Positions 43,824 to 52,564 of a stretch of 64,000 nt of DNA are shown in pieces. Made by a program: the position numbers and the translations under genes. Each line of letters starts with the position of its first letter. Positions within the stretch are counted from its first letter, which is position 1. A model generated the notes under the pieces. The model was not told the DNA's origin. It searched no databases and was given only the letters and a program-made list of their open reading frames with translations. Source of the DNA: Cupriavidus alkaliphilus (GTDB lineage Bacteria; Pseudomonadota; Gammaproteobacteria; Burkholderiales; Burkholderiaceae). The stretch covers positions 1-64,000 of the forward strand of contig NZ_FMAD01000019.1 of assembly GCF_900094595.1 (NCBI RefSeq), written 5' to 3'.

Positions 43824-45326
43824 TTACCCCGCCGGCGCCTTGCGCGTCAGCGCCAGGGCTTCGCGCCGGAAGGTGTGGCCGACCTGGTGGTAGAACGGGT
43901 GCGGCGAGAACTGCCGCGAGATGAACGATGCCAGCAGCGACGCCGCCAGCAGGAACACCGTCAGGTCCTGCGTGCGCGTCATTTCCATCACGATCACGCT
44001 GGCGGTGATCGGCGCCTGCGTGGCCGCGGCCAGGAACGCGGCCATCGACACCAGCGCCAGTACGCGCGGCTCGGCCATGCCGCTGACGAAGTGCGCGACG
44101 TTTTCGCCGATGCCCGCGCCGATCGCCAGCGCGGGCGTGAAGATCCCGCCGGGAATGCCGGCGAAGTACGACACCACCGTCGCCACCAGCTTGGCCAGGC
44201 CGAACCACAGCGTGGCATGCGATTCGCCATTGATCAGCGCCGCGGCCTGCTCATAGCCGGTGCCGAAGGTCGCGCCCGCGGTGGCCCAGCCGATGATCGC
44301 CACCACCAGCCCGCAGCCGAACGCCGTCCACACCGGATGCCGCCCCGGCCAGTCGCGCCACGCGGCCGGCAGCAGCGCCGGCACGCCGCCCTTGAGCGCC
44401 TTGGCGAATACGCCGCCCAGCACGCCGGTGACCACCGCGCACAGCAGCACCGGGCCCCAGGCCTCATGCAGGCCCAGCATCGGCACCTTGACCACGAAAT
44501 ACGGGTTGTTGCCCAGCACCGCCAGCGACAGGAAACCCGCGGTCAGCACGCCCGACAGCACCAGGCGGTCCCAGCGCACCGCGGTGCCGCGGCCCAGCTC
44601 CTCGATGGCGAACACCACCCCGGCCAGCGGCGTATTGAATGCCGCCGCCAGTCCGCCGGCCGCGCCGGCGGCGATCAGCGCATTGGGATGAAAGCCGATG
44701 CGAAAGCGCAGCTTCTCCTGGCACCAGCGACCCCAGGCCAGCATCGCCGCCGCACCGACCTGCACCGACGGGCCCTCGCGCCCGACCGAGGCGCCCGCCA
44801 GCAGCGCGGCGGCGGTCAGCACCACCTTCCACATCGACTGGCGCAACGACACCAGCAGCGTCTGTGCCGGGCCCGACGGCGGCAAGGTCACCGCCGCGAT
44901 CACCTGCGGAATGCCGCTGCCGCGCGCCTGCGGCGCCAGCCGGATGGTCAGCCAGCGCAGCGCGGCCAGTCCGAACGGCAGCATCACGAACGCCAGCCAT
45001 GGCGTGGCCTGGGTCAGCTGGTGGTTCCAGCGCAGCGCCACTTCGGCGATCCACGCGAACACCAGCGAGAACAGCCCGACGCAACCCGCGCCGAACATGA
45101 ACGCGGCATAGCGCAGCGTGGTGCGCGAGATGCGCCCAGCCTGGCGCGACTTGCGCCACGCCGCCACGCGCGCGCGGCGGCTGAGCTGGTTCAGCAGGCG
45201 GGGATCGAGCGGCGGCGCGCCGGCGTCGGACGCCGCCTGCGGGTCACGTCCGCTGTCCGGGTGGGCGCCCGGGTTATCGGCAGCCGAACCAGGAGGCGTG
45301 GGATCGTTGGGCTCGCGATCGGTCAT
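43824..45326 (-). CDS. ClC-family chloride channel/antiporter
   Basis: A 500-residue membrane protein. Selectivity motifs are GSGIP (136-140), GREGPSVQ with gating glutamate E184, and GGIFTPALAIGA near residue 408. Conservation of the external gate glutamate suggests H+/Cl- exchange or gated chloride flow. The N-terminus is a 60-residue Asp/Pro-rich soluble region; the C-terminus is short and lacks CBS domains. Confidence 0.92.
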   Translation of the reverse strand: MTDREPNDPTPPGSAADNPGAHPDSGRDPQAASDAGAPPLDPRLLNQLSRRARVAAWRKSRQAGRISRTTLRYAAFMFGAGCVGLFSLVFAWIAEVALRWNHQLTQATPWLAFVMLPFGLAALRWLTIRLAPQARGSGIPQVIAAVTLPPSGPAQTLLVSLRQSMWKVVLTAAALLAGASVGREGPSVQVGAAAMLAWGRWCQEKLRFRIGFHPNALIAAGAAGGLAAAFNTPLAGVVFAIEELGRGTAVRWDRLVLSGVLTAGFLSLAVLGNNPYFVVKVPMLGLHEAWGPVLLCAVVTGVLGGVFAKALKGGVPALLPAAWRDWPGRHPVWTAFGCGLVVAIIGWATAGATFGTGYEQAAALINGESHATLWFGLAKLVATVVSYFAGIPGGIFTPALAIGAGIGENVAHFVSGMAEPRVLALVSMAAFLAAATQAPITASVIVMEMTRTQDLTVFLLAASLLASFISRQFSPHPFYHQVGHTFRREALALTRKAPAG

Positions 45327-45421
45327 GACGGGGGCGTGGCGCGTGGATGGCGTCGACTATACCCCCATCGTCGATGCGATGACCGGCGCGCGGCCGGTGA
45401 TCGGCGGATGAATGCAGGCCA

Positions 45422-46438
45422 TCAGTCCAGCGAGATGTTGTTCGCCTTGATCACCTTGCCCCAGTGCGCGCGGTCGGCCTCGAGATAGCGGTCGATCTCG
45501 GCCTGCGTGCGCGGCGGTTGCACCAGCAGCCCCAGGGCGCTGAAGGTGGCGCGGAACTGCGGGTCCTTCAGCACGTGGTCGGCGGCGGCCTGCAGCCTGG
45601 CCACCGCTTCGGGCGGCGTCTGCGCGGGCACGGCCAGGCCGAACCAGGTGGCGGCCTGGAAGTTGGGATAGCCGCTCTCGGCCACGGTCGGCACATCGGG
45701 CAGCACTTCCAGGCGGCGGCGCCCGGTGACCGCCAGCGCCTTGAGCTTGCCCGCCTTGATATGCGGCAGCGAGGTGCTGACCACATCCACCATCAGCTGC
45801 ACGTCGTTGGCCAGCAGCGCCGCCAGCGCCGGGGCGCTGCCGTTGTAGGGCACGTGCGTGACGCCGATGCCCAGTTCGGTCTTGAGCATCTCGGTGGCCA
45901 GCTGCAGCGCGTTGCCCAGCCCCACCGAGGCATAGTTGAGCTTGCCGCCCTCGGCCTTGGCGTAGGCCGCGAACTCGCGGATATTGCCGGCCGGCACCCG
46001 GGTGTTGGTGACCACCACCAGCGGCGCCTCGGCGCCGATGCTGAAGATGCGGAAATCCTTGGGCGGATCGTACTGGATCTTCTTGTACAGCATCGGGTTG
46101 AGCACCATGCTGCCGTTGGTCGCCAGCACCATGGTGTAGCCGTCGGCCGGCGCGCGCGCCACGCTGGTGGTGCCGATCATGGTGGCCGCGCCGGGGCGGT
46201 TTTCCACCACCACGGTCTGGCCGAGCTGGCGCGACATGCCGTCGGCCAGCGCGCGGCCGAACTGGTCGGTCGAGCCGCCCGGCGTGTACGGCACCACCAG
46301 CTTGAGCGGGCGGTCGGGATAGGCCGCCTGCGCGGCGCCGCCCCAGAGCGCCAGCGCGCATCCCGCGCCGGCTGCGATCGCGGCGAGCCAGGCGCGCCTT
46401 GGCTTGAGACCGGTTGTCCTGGTCGGTTTGTTCTGCAT
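45422..46438 (-). CDS. Bug-family (TctC-like) periplasmic binding protein
   Basis: A 338-residue receptor with a signal peptide ending GGAAQA and mature start YPDRPLKLVVPYTPGGSTDQFGR, the family hallmark. Further blocks are GAATMIGTTSVARAPADGYT and THVPYNGSAPALAALL. Such receptors bind carboxylates. No TctA/TctB membrane genes are here; orphan Bug genes are very numerous in Burkholderiales. AGGAGGAGA precedes the ATG. The acyl-CoA ligase just upstream suggests a carboxylic acid substrate. Confidence 0.92.
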   Translation of the reverse strand: MQNKPTRTTGLKPRRAWLAAIAAGAGCALALWGGAAQAAYPDRPLKLVVPYTPGGSTDQFGRALADGMSRQLGQTVVVENRPGAATMIGTTSVARAPADGYTMVLATNGSMVLNPMLYKKIQYDPPKDFRIFSIGAEAPLVVVTNTRVPAGNIREFAAYAKAEGGKLNYASVGLGNALQLATEMLKTELGIGVTHVPYNGSAPALAALLANDVQLMVDVVSTSLPHIKAGKLKALAVTGRRRLEVLPDVPTVAESGYPNFQAATWFGLAVPAQTPPEAVARLQAAADHVLKDPQFRATFSALGLLVQPPRTQAEIDRYLEADRAHWGKVIKANNISLD

Positions 46439-46492
46439 CGCGTCTCCTCCTGTCGTTATCGGCTTGTGCCTGGTGCAGTCCCACCGGTGCGC

Positions 46493-47986
46493 TCAGACGC
46501 GGCGCTGGCGGCCTTCCCAGTATCGGTCGCGCAGCCGGCGCTTGGCCAGCTTGCCGGTTTCATCGCGCGGCAGTTGCGCCTCGACCACGATGCTGCGCGG
46601 CACCTTGAATCCGGACAGCCGCTCGCGCAGCCAGTCGATCACCTCGGCCTCGCGGATCTCGGCGCCCGGCATCGGCTGCACCATGGCCAGCAGGCGCTCG
46701 CCGTATTCCGCGTCGGGAATGCCGAACACGACGCAATCGGCCACCCCGGGATAGCGCACCAGCTCGTGCTCGATCTCCGCCGGGTAGATGTTGACGCCGC
46801 CGGAAATCACCATGTCCGAGGCGCGGTCGCAGATGAACAGGTAGCCGTCGGCATCGACATAGCCCATGTCGCCCAGCGTCACCAGCCCGTCGCGGTCGAT
46901 GGCGGCGCGCGCGGCCTCATTGTTGCGGTAGCTGAAGTCGGGGTAAGCGGGCTGGCGCACATAGACCAGGCCGATTTCGCCCGGCGCGCACTCGCGGCCG
47001 TGTTCGTCGAGGATGCGCAGCTGCGCGTCGTCGACCGGCCTACCGGCGGTGCCCGGGCGCGCGGCGGCGTCGGCCGGCGTGGCCACGGTGATCATGCCGG
47101 CTTCGCTGGAGGCATAGGTTTCATGGATCACCGGGCCCAGCCACTCCAGCATCGCGCGCTTGACCTCGGGCGCGCACGGGGACCCGGTGGAGGCGACGAA
47201 GCGGATCGAAGACAGGTCGTACCTGGCGCGCACCTCGGCCGGCAGCTTGAGCAGGCGCACGTACATGATCGGCACCAGGTAGAGCACGTCGATGCGGTGC
47301 TTCTCCACCAGCGCCAGCACCTGCTCGGCGTCGAAGCGCGGCGTCAGCACCAGGCGCTCGGCCATCTGCAGCGCGTTCTGGATAAACGAGCCCGGCGCGC
47401 TGTGGTACAGCGGCGCCGACATCAGCGCGCGGCAGCCCGGCTCCAGCCCGTAGGTCTGCCGCACCACCGAACGCATGCGCGCAAGCTGTTGTTCGAGCCC
47501 GTCCAGCGGCAGCGCCTGGCGCACCACGCCCTTGGGCCGGCCGGTGGTACCCGAGGTGTACGCCATATGGCCGCGCGGCGCCACGCGCGGGCCGTCATAG
47601 GCGGGCTGCTGCGCGAGCCACGCTTCATATTCAGTCGCGCCTGCGGCGGGACCGCCCACCGACAGCACCGGCATGCCGGCCGGGACCGCGTCGCGCACCG
47701 CGGGCAGCAGGTCGTCCTGGACCAGCAGCACCTTGGCACCGCTGTCGCTCAGCAGGAAGCGCACTTCCTCGGCGGTGAAGTGCCAGTTGATGGGGCAGTA
47801 GTAGCAGCCGGCGATGCGGCAGGCATGGACCACGTCGGCATACACCGGATCGTTGCGCAGCAGTACCGCGATCACGTCGCCCTCCTGCACGCCGAGCGCG
47901 CGCAGGCCGCCACCCAGGCGGGCTCCGCGCGCCAGCAAGTCCTCGCCGCTGCGGTGCAGGTCTTGATACCAAAGGTCCGTGGCCAT
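46493..47986 (-). CDS. AMP-forming acyl-CoA synthetase
   Basis: A 497-residue ligase that activates a carboxylic acid to its CoA thioester. The P-loop YTSGTTGRPKG is at 143-153, then YASSEAGMITVA, the DRASDMVISGGVNIYPAEIE hinge and catalytic lysine in DETGKLAKRRL. AAGGAGA precedes the ATG. It is probably co-transcribed with the Bug receptor gene 54 bases downstream. The acid is unknown. Confidence 0.9.
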   Translation of the reverse strand: MATDLWYQDLHRSGEDLLARGARLGGGLRALGVQEGDVIAVLLRNDPVYADVVHACRIAGCYYCPINWHFTAEEVRFLLSDSGAKVLLVQDDLLPAVRDAVPAGMPVLSVGGPAAGATEYEAWLAQQPAYDGPRVAPRGHMAYTSGTTGRPKGVVRQALPLDGLEQQLARMRSVVRQTYGLEPGCRALMSAPLYHSAPGSFIQNALQMAERLVLTPRFDAEQVLALVEKHRIDVLYLVPIMYVRLLKLPAEVRARYDLSSIRFVASTGSPCAPEVKRAMLEWLGPVIHETYASSEAGMITVATPADAAARPGTAGRPVDDAQLRILDEHGRECAPGEIGLVYVRQPAYPDFSYRNNEAARAAIDRDGLVTLGDMGYVDADGYLFICDRASDMVISGGVNIYPAEIEHELVRYPGVADCVVFGIPDAEYGERLLAMVQPMPGAEIREAEVIDWLRERLSGFKVPRSIVVEAQLPRDETGKLAKRRLRDRYWEGRQRRV

Positions 47987-48020
47987 CCGCTGTCTCCTTG
48001 CCGGGTTATGTCAGCCGACC

Positions 48021-48049
48021 ACTGTATCGGCGTAGCCCCGTATCGACAA
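48021..48049 (-). promoter_or_regulatory. promoter of the acyl-CoA synthetase gene
   Basis: On the minus strand TTGTCG (48044-48049) and TACAGT (48021-48026) are 17 bases apart, each 4/6 to consensus, with the start codon 35 bases beyond. The LysR direct repeats lie just upstream of it. Confidence 0.5.
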
Positions 48050-48066
48050 TCAGGCCGGGCGGAATC

Positions 48067-48096
48067 ACAATGTTGCGCCAGACGTGACAATGCTGC
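48067..48096. promoter_or_regulatory. direct repeats in the LysR divergent region
   Basis: ACAATGTTGC (48067-48076) and ACAATGCTGC (48087-48096) differ at one base and are 20 bases apart, two helical turns, upstream of the ligase promoter and next to the LysR start. They are likely binding half-sites of the LysR regulator. Confidence 0.5.
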
Positions 48097-48108
48097 AGGC
48101 AATCCCCG

Positions 48109-49023
48109 ATGGACCTTAACCTGATCCAGGCCTTCGTCGACATCGTCGATGCCGGCAACCTCGCCGAAGCCGGGCGCCGGCGCGGCGTTACGCGCTCGCA
48201 GGTCAGCCGCCAGCTGCGCGAGCTGGAACACCAGGCAGGCGCGCAGTTGCTGCGCCGGACCACGCGCCGCCTGGAGCTGACCGAACCCGGCCATGCGCTG
48301 TACCAGCACGGGGTGCGCATGCTGCTGGAAGTCGCCTCGGCCCAGGCCGAGATCGACAGCCTGGGCAAGACGCTGCGCGGCCATGTGCGCGTCAGCGTGC
48401 CCACCGGGCTGGGCGACGCCTATATCGCGCCGATGCTGCTGCAGTTCGCGCACAAGCATCCCGGCATCACCCTGCGCGTGTTCTTTGCCAACCGCGTCAA
48501 CGACCTGATCGCGGCCGAGATCGACGTGGCGCTGAAGGTCACCTCGGCGCCGCCGCTGGACCACGTGGCGCGTGAAATCTGCGATATCCGCTGGCAACTG
48601 TATGCATCACCGCAATATCTCGCGCGGATTGCGCCGGTGCAGGTGCCGCCGGACCTCGCCGGCTGCAGCTTCCTGTGCCCGCCCTACCCGCCCCGGCAGT
48701 TCCCGCTGTCGTTGTACCGCGACGGCCAGCGCGTGGACGTGGCGCTGACGCCCGCGCTGCAGTCCGAACACTTCCTGTTCCTGGCGCGCGCCGTGCGCGA
48801 AGGCCATGGCATCGGCATGCTGCCGGTCTATATCGGCTGGGAAGAAGTGCGCGCCGGCCACCTGGTGCCGGTGCTGCCCGACTGGCGTCCGGAGGGGCTG
48901 GGCAACAAGCTGTTCATCATCACCACGCCCAACCTGCATCCGTCGATGGCGACGCGCGCGCTGATCGGCTTCCTGCGCGAGGAACTGGAGAAACTCGAGG
49001 TATTTCGCGACGCCGTGAAGTAG
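48109..49023 (+). CDS. LysR-family transcriptional regulator
   Basis: A 304-residue regulator: N-terminal winged helix (DLNLIQAFVDIVDAGNLAEAGRRRGVTRSQVSRQLRELE) and a C-terminal effector domain. It is divergent from the acyl-CoA synthetase and Bug genes, the usual layout for a LysR activator of its neighbours. The effector is probably the same carboxylate or its CoA ester. Confidence 0.93.
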   Translation: MDLNLIQAFVDIVDAGNLAEAGRRRGVTRSQVSRQLRELEHQAGAQLLRRTTRRLELTEPGHALYQHGVRMLLEVASAQAEIDSLGKTLRGHVRVSVPTGLGDAYIAPMLLQFAHKHPGITLRVFFANRVNDLIAAEIDVALKVTSAPPLDHVAREICDIRWQLYASPQYLARIAPVQVPPDLAGCSFLCPPYPPRQFPLSLYRDGQRVDVALTPALQSEHFLFLARAVREGHGIGMLPVYIGWEEVRAGHLVPVLPDWRPEGLGNKLFIITTPNLHPSMATRALIGFLREELEKLEVFRDAVK

Positions 49024-49092
49024 CCGGCACCGCTGACCGGTGAACGCACGCTTTTGCCGGGTCATGGAAGCGGCCCGCCTGCGAACTTTCGA

Positions 49093-49123
49093 TTTGCAAG
49101 CTATGCTGCAGCCAGCTTGCAAA
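49093..49123 (+). promoter_or_regulatory. perfect palindrome upstream of the HxlR gene
   Basis: TTTGCAAGC (49093-49101) and GCTTGCAAA (49115-49123) are exact inverted repeats with a 13-base spacer, centres 22 bases apart. Each arm contains TTGCAA. It lies 33 bases before the HxlR start and is the likely operator for autoregulation of the HxlR-MATE pair. Confidence 0.65.
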
Positions 49124-49156
49124 CTGAAAGCAAGCAGCACATAACGGCGGAGACCC

Positions 49157-49672
49157 ATGCCCCCTACCGATTTCACCGCGATGCCCTGCCCCGTGGCCCG
49201 CTCGATGGCCGTGCTGGGCGAGCGCTGGGCCATCCTCGTGTTGCGCGAGGCCTTCTACGGCAGCACCCGCTTCGACGAGTTCGAACGCAACCTGGGCATC
49301 GCCTCCAACATCCTGAGCGCGCGCCTGAAGACGCTGGTGGCGCACGGGCTGCTGGCGCGCGTCGCGCCCGACGGCGGCGCCCGCCATGTCTACCAGCTGA
49401 CCGACAAGGGCCGCGACTTCTTTCCGGCCTATGTGGCGCTCAAGGCCTGGGCCGACCGCTGGATGACCGACGAAAAGGGGCCGCTGACGCTGCTGCAGGA
49501 CCGCCGCACCGGCACGGAAATCGCCGAGCCCGCGCTGACGCGCGCCGACGGCAGCGCGATCACGCTGGACGATGTGCGCGTGCTGCCGGGCCCGGGTGCC
49601 GGCCGCTTCCTGCGCCGTCGCTTCGGCGACGCCGAAGCCGCGGCGGGCGGACCGGAGCGCGGCCATGACTGA
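49157..49672 (+). CDS. HxlR-family transcriptional regulator
   Basis: A 171-residue regulator. The winged-helix block CPVARSMAVLGERWAILVLREAFYGSTRFDEFERNLG is standard for HxlR, followed by NILSARLKTLVAHGLL and a C-terminal extension of about 60 residues (LLQDRRTGTEIAEPALTRADG). The conserved Cys11 is often a redox or electrophile sensor in the family. Its end overlaps the MATE gene by 8 bases, which points to control of that exporter. Confidence 0.9.
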   Translation: MPPTDFTAMPCPVARSMAVLGERWAILVLREAFYGSTRFDEFERNLGIASNILSARLKTLVAHGLLARVAPDGGARHVYQLTDKGRDFFPAYVALKAWADRWMTDEKGPLTLLQDRRTGTEIAEPALTRADGSAITLDDVRVLPGPGAGRFLRRRFGDAEAAAGGPERGHD

Positions 49673-51023
49673 CACGCGCGCCTTGCCCGCGGGCAGCCTG
49701 CCGGCCGACGCGGTGCCGGCCACCGAAATCGCCCGCCGCATCGGCAAGCTGGCCGGCCCCACCGCGCTGATCGCGCTGCTGCAGGCGGCCGCCCAGCTGA
49801 TCGAAACCTGGCTGGCCGCGCGCCAGGGCACCGCGGCGCTGGCCGGCTGGGCCGTGGTGCTGCCGTTTGCGCTGCTGCTGCAGCAGATGTCGACCGGCGC
49901 CATGGGCGGCGGCGTGGTCGCGGCCATCGCGCGCGCGCTGGGCGCCAACAAGCGTGACGATGCCTCGGCGCTGGTGATGCATGCGCTGTGGATCGCCGTG
50001 ATCGCCGGCCTGGCGTTTGCCGTGGCGCTGGCCGGGTTCCCGCGCGCGGTGCTGGGCGCGGTGGCGGGCGCCACCGCCGCCGAAGCGGCCGCCACCTATG
50101 CGATCTGGCTGTTCGGCGCCGGCGCGATCCCGGCCTGGCTGGCCAACACGCTGGCGTCGGTGCTGCGCGGCGGCGGCCGCCATGCGCTGGCGGCGCGCGT
50201 GCTGGCGTTGATGTGGATCGCATTCCCGGCGCTGTCGTGGCTGCTGGCCGAGCCCGCCGGCATGGGCCTGGCCGGCATCGGCGCGGCGCTGGCGGCGGTG
50301 TCGTGGGCCGCGGCGCTGGCGATGGCGATCGTGGTCGCGCGCGGCGGCGCGGGCTTCGTGCCGGTGCTGCGGGTGCGGCTGTCGTGGCCGCTGTTCGCGC
50401 GCATCCTGTCGGTGGGGCTGGTGGCGTGCGCGCTGGCCTCGGTCGCCAACCTGACCACCATCCTGGTCACCGCGCAGCTGCGTCACCATGGCACCGCCGC
50501 GGTGGCGGCCTACGGCATCTCGGCGCGGCTGGAATTCCTGATGATCCCGCTGGCCTTCGGCGTGGGCTCGGCGCTGACGGCGCTGGTCGGCCGCGCCGTG
50601 GGCGCCGGCGACTGGCATACGGCGCGGCGCACGGCGTGGGTGGGCGCACTGCTGGCGCTGGGCATCGCCGGCAGCGCGGGCGCCGCTGTCGGCCTGGCGC
50701 CGGTGCGCTTTGCCAGCCTGTTCACCCATGACCCGGAAGTGATCGCCATCGCCGCGCGGGCGCTGTCATGGGTGGGGCCGGCATTCGGCGGCTTCGGGCT
50801 CGGCATGGCGCTGTACTTCGCCTCGATGGGCGCGGGCCGCATGCGCTGGCCGGTGGCGGCCGGGCTGTGCCGGATCGCGCTGGCCGCGGGCGGCGGCTGG
50901 GTGCTGGCCAATACGTTCGGCATGGGGCTGGACGGGCATTTCCTGGGCGTGGCGCTGGGGATCACGGCGTATGGCGTGGTCACGGCGCTGGGCGTCAGGC
51001 AGGGGGAATGGTCGGCGCGATAA
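49665..51023 (+). CDS. MATE-family efflux transporter
   Basis: A 452-residue, 12-span membrane protein of the DinF/NorM type, exporting cationic or other toxic compounds with Na+ or H+ exchange. Family blocks include RRIGKLAGPTALIALLQ, VRLSWPLFARILSVGL and GVGSALTALVGRAVGAGDWHTARR. It overlaps the HxlR stop, so translation is coupled. It converges on the RND operon. Confidence 0.9.
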   Translation: MTDTRALPAGSLPADAVPATEIARRIGKLAGPTALIALLQAAAQLIETWLAARQGTAALAGWAVVLPFALLLQQMSTGAMGGGVVAAIARALGANKRDDASALVMHALWIAVIAGLAFAVALAGFPRAVLGAVAGATAAEAAATYAIWLFGAGAIPAWLANTLASVLRGGGRHALAARVLALMWIAFPALSWLLAEPAGMGLAGIGAALAAVSWAAALAMAIVVARGGAGFVPVLRVRLSWPLFARILSVGLVACALASVANLTTILVTAQLRHHGTAAVAAYGISARLEFLMIPLAFGVGSALTALVGRAVGAGDWHTARRTAWVGALLALGIAGSAGAAVGLAPVRFASLFTHDPEVIAIAARALSWVGPAFGGFGLGMALYFASMGAGRMRWPVAAGLCRIALAAGGGWVLANTFGMGLDGHFLGVALGITAYGVVTALGVRQGEWSAR

Positions 51024-51045
51024 CGCGCTGAAACACCGCCGGTTT

Positions 51046-51079
51046 GCTCCCCCTCATCCACTTCGCGCGAGAGGGGAGC
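51046..51079. terminator. stem-loop between convergent MATE and RND operons
   Basis: GCTCCCC (51046-51052) and GGGGAGC (51073-51079) make a 7-bp stem with a 20-base loop, without a T-run. A weak shared transcription end. Confidence 0.4.
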
Positions 51080-51115
51080 GTATGCGACGAGGCGGTGGCA
51101 AGTTCGGGCGGCGCG

Positions 51116-52564
51116 CTACCGCGTCAGCACCTTCGCGTCTCCCTGCATGCCCGCTTCGCGCACATCCTGCGGCACCGCGGGCCAGCCGCCGCCGAGCGAC
51201 TTGTACAGCGCCGCGGCGCCGGTCAGCACATCGACCTGGCCCTGCACCGCCGCCAGCTGCGTGGCAAACAGCTTCTCCTGCGCGGTGGTCACTTCCAGGT
51301 AGCTGGAATAGCCGCCCTCGTAGCGCGCGCTGGACTGGTCGGCATAGACCAGCAGGCTTTTCTCCTGCTGGCGCAGGCTGACCAGCCGCTTGCGGGTCTC
51401 GATGCTGTTGGCGAGCGCGCTGTTGACGTCGGCCAGCGCCGCCAGCACCGTGCCCTGGTAGGCCAGCATGGCCTGCTGGCGCTGCGCCGCGGCGCTCTGC
51501 ACCTGGCCGCGGATGGCGCCGCCCTGGAAGACCGGCTGGGTCAGCCCGGCGCCGATGCCCCACACCTGCGAGGCGCTGTGCCACAGCGCGCCGGGCGTGC
51601 TGGCAATGGCGCCGAACAGTCCGCTCAGGTTCACCGCCGGCAGGTACAGCGCCTGCGCCGCGCCCAGCTGCGCGTTGGCGGCGATGGCGGCTTGCTCGGC
51701 CTGCAGCACGTCGGGGCGGCGCGACAGCAGCGCCGCCGGCAGGTCGGCGCCCGCCGGCGGCGGCAGCAGGTCGTGCACGGGCTTGCCGCGCTCGACCGCA
51801 CCAGGCTCGCGCCCCAGCAGCAAAGACAGCGCGTTCTCGGTCTGGGCGATGGCGGTGCGCAGCGGCGGGATCGACGCCTCGGTCGAGTAGTAGTCGTTTT
51901 CCGCCTGCGCCAGTTCCACCTGCGAGATCACGCCGCCTTCGTAGCGCTGGCGGAAGATATCCAGCCCGCTGGCGCGCGACGCCAGCGTCTGCTGCGCGAT
52001 CTCCAGCTGCGCGTCGAGCCCGCGCAGCGTGGCATAACCCTGCACCACCGACGCCGCCAGCGCCAGCACCACGCCGCGGCGCCCGTACTCGGCATTCCAC
52101 AGCTCGGCTTCGGCCGCCTCGGCCTGGCGCCGGATGCGGCCCCACAGGTCCAGTTCCCAGCTGGCATTGGCCAGCAGCTGGTACGAATTGCGCGGCCCGT
52201 CGAGCCCGGCGAACGGCGTGCCGTTGAAGGTGCCGGCACGCTGGCGCGCCGCCGACGCGGACAGCCCCAGCTGCGGGAAGAAGCCGCTGCGCGCCACCAT
52301 CAGCTGGCCGCGGAACTCGTCGATGCGGGCCGCGGCGATGCGCACGTCGTAGTTGCTGCGCAGCGCCGCTTCCACCAGCGCATTGAGCACCGGGTCGCCA
52401 AAGCTGTCCCACCAGGCGCTGTCGGCGGCCACCGTCAGCACGCCGGTGTCGAGGCGGTATTGCGCCGGGTCAGGAGTCTCGGGGCGCTGGTAGTTGGGGC
52501 CGATGGCGCAGCCGCCCAGCAGCGCGGCCACGCAGGCGCCGGCCAGCTTGCGGCGCGCGCTCAT
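51116..52564 (-). CDS. RND pump outer-membrane lipoprotein (OprM/NodT type)
   Basis: A 482-residue TolC-like channel with a lipoprotein signal ending LLGGC (C19), then GPNYQRPETPDP. Two OEP repeats follow (WELDLWGRIRRQAEAAEAEL is typical). The C-terminus ends near SLGGGWPAV. Its ATG overlaps the pump stop codon (ATGA). It completes an adaptor-pump-channel operon. Confidence 0.94.
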   Translation of the reverse strand: MSARRKLAGACVAALLGGCAIGPNYQRPETPDPAQYRLDTGVLTVAADSAWWDSFGDPVLNALVEAALRSNYDVRIAAARIDEFRGQLMVARSGFFPQLGLSASAARQRAGTFNGTPFAGLDGPRNSYQLLANASWELDLWGRIRRQAEAAEAELWNAEYGRRGVVLALAASVVQGYATLRGLDAQLEIAQQTLASRASGLDIFRQRYEGGVISQVELAQAENDYYSTEASIPPLRTAIAQTENALSLLLGREPGAVERGKPVHDLLPPPAGADLPAALLSRRPDVLQAEQAAIAANAQLGAAQALYLPAVNLSGLFGAIASTPGALWHSASQVWGIGAGLTQPVFQGGAIRGQVQSAAAQRQQAMLAYQGTVLAALADVNSALANSIETRKRLVSLRQQEKSLLVYADQSSARYEGGYSSYLEVTTAQEKLFATQLAAVQGQVDVLTGAAALYKSLGGGWPAVPQDVREAGMQGDAKVLTR

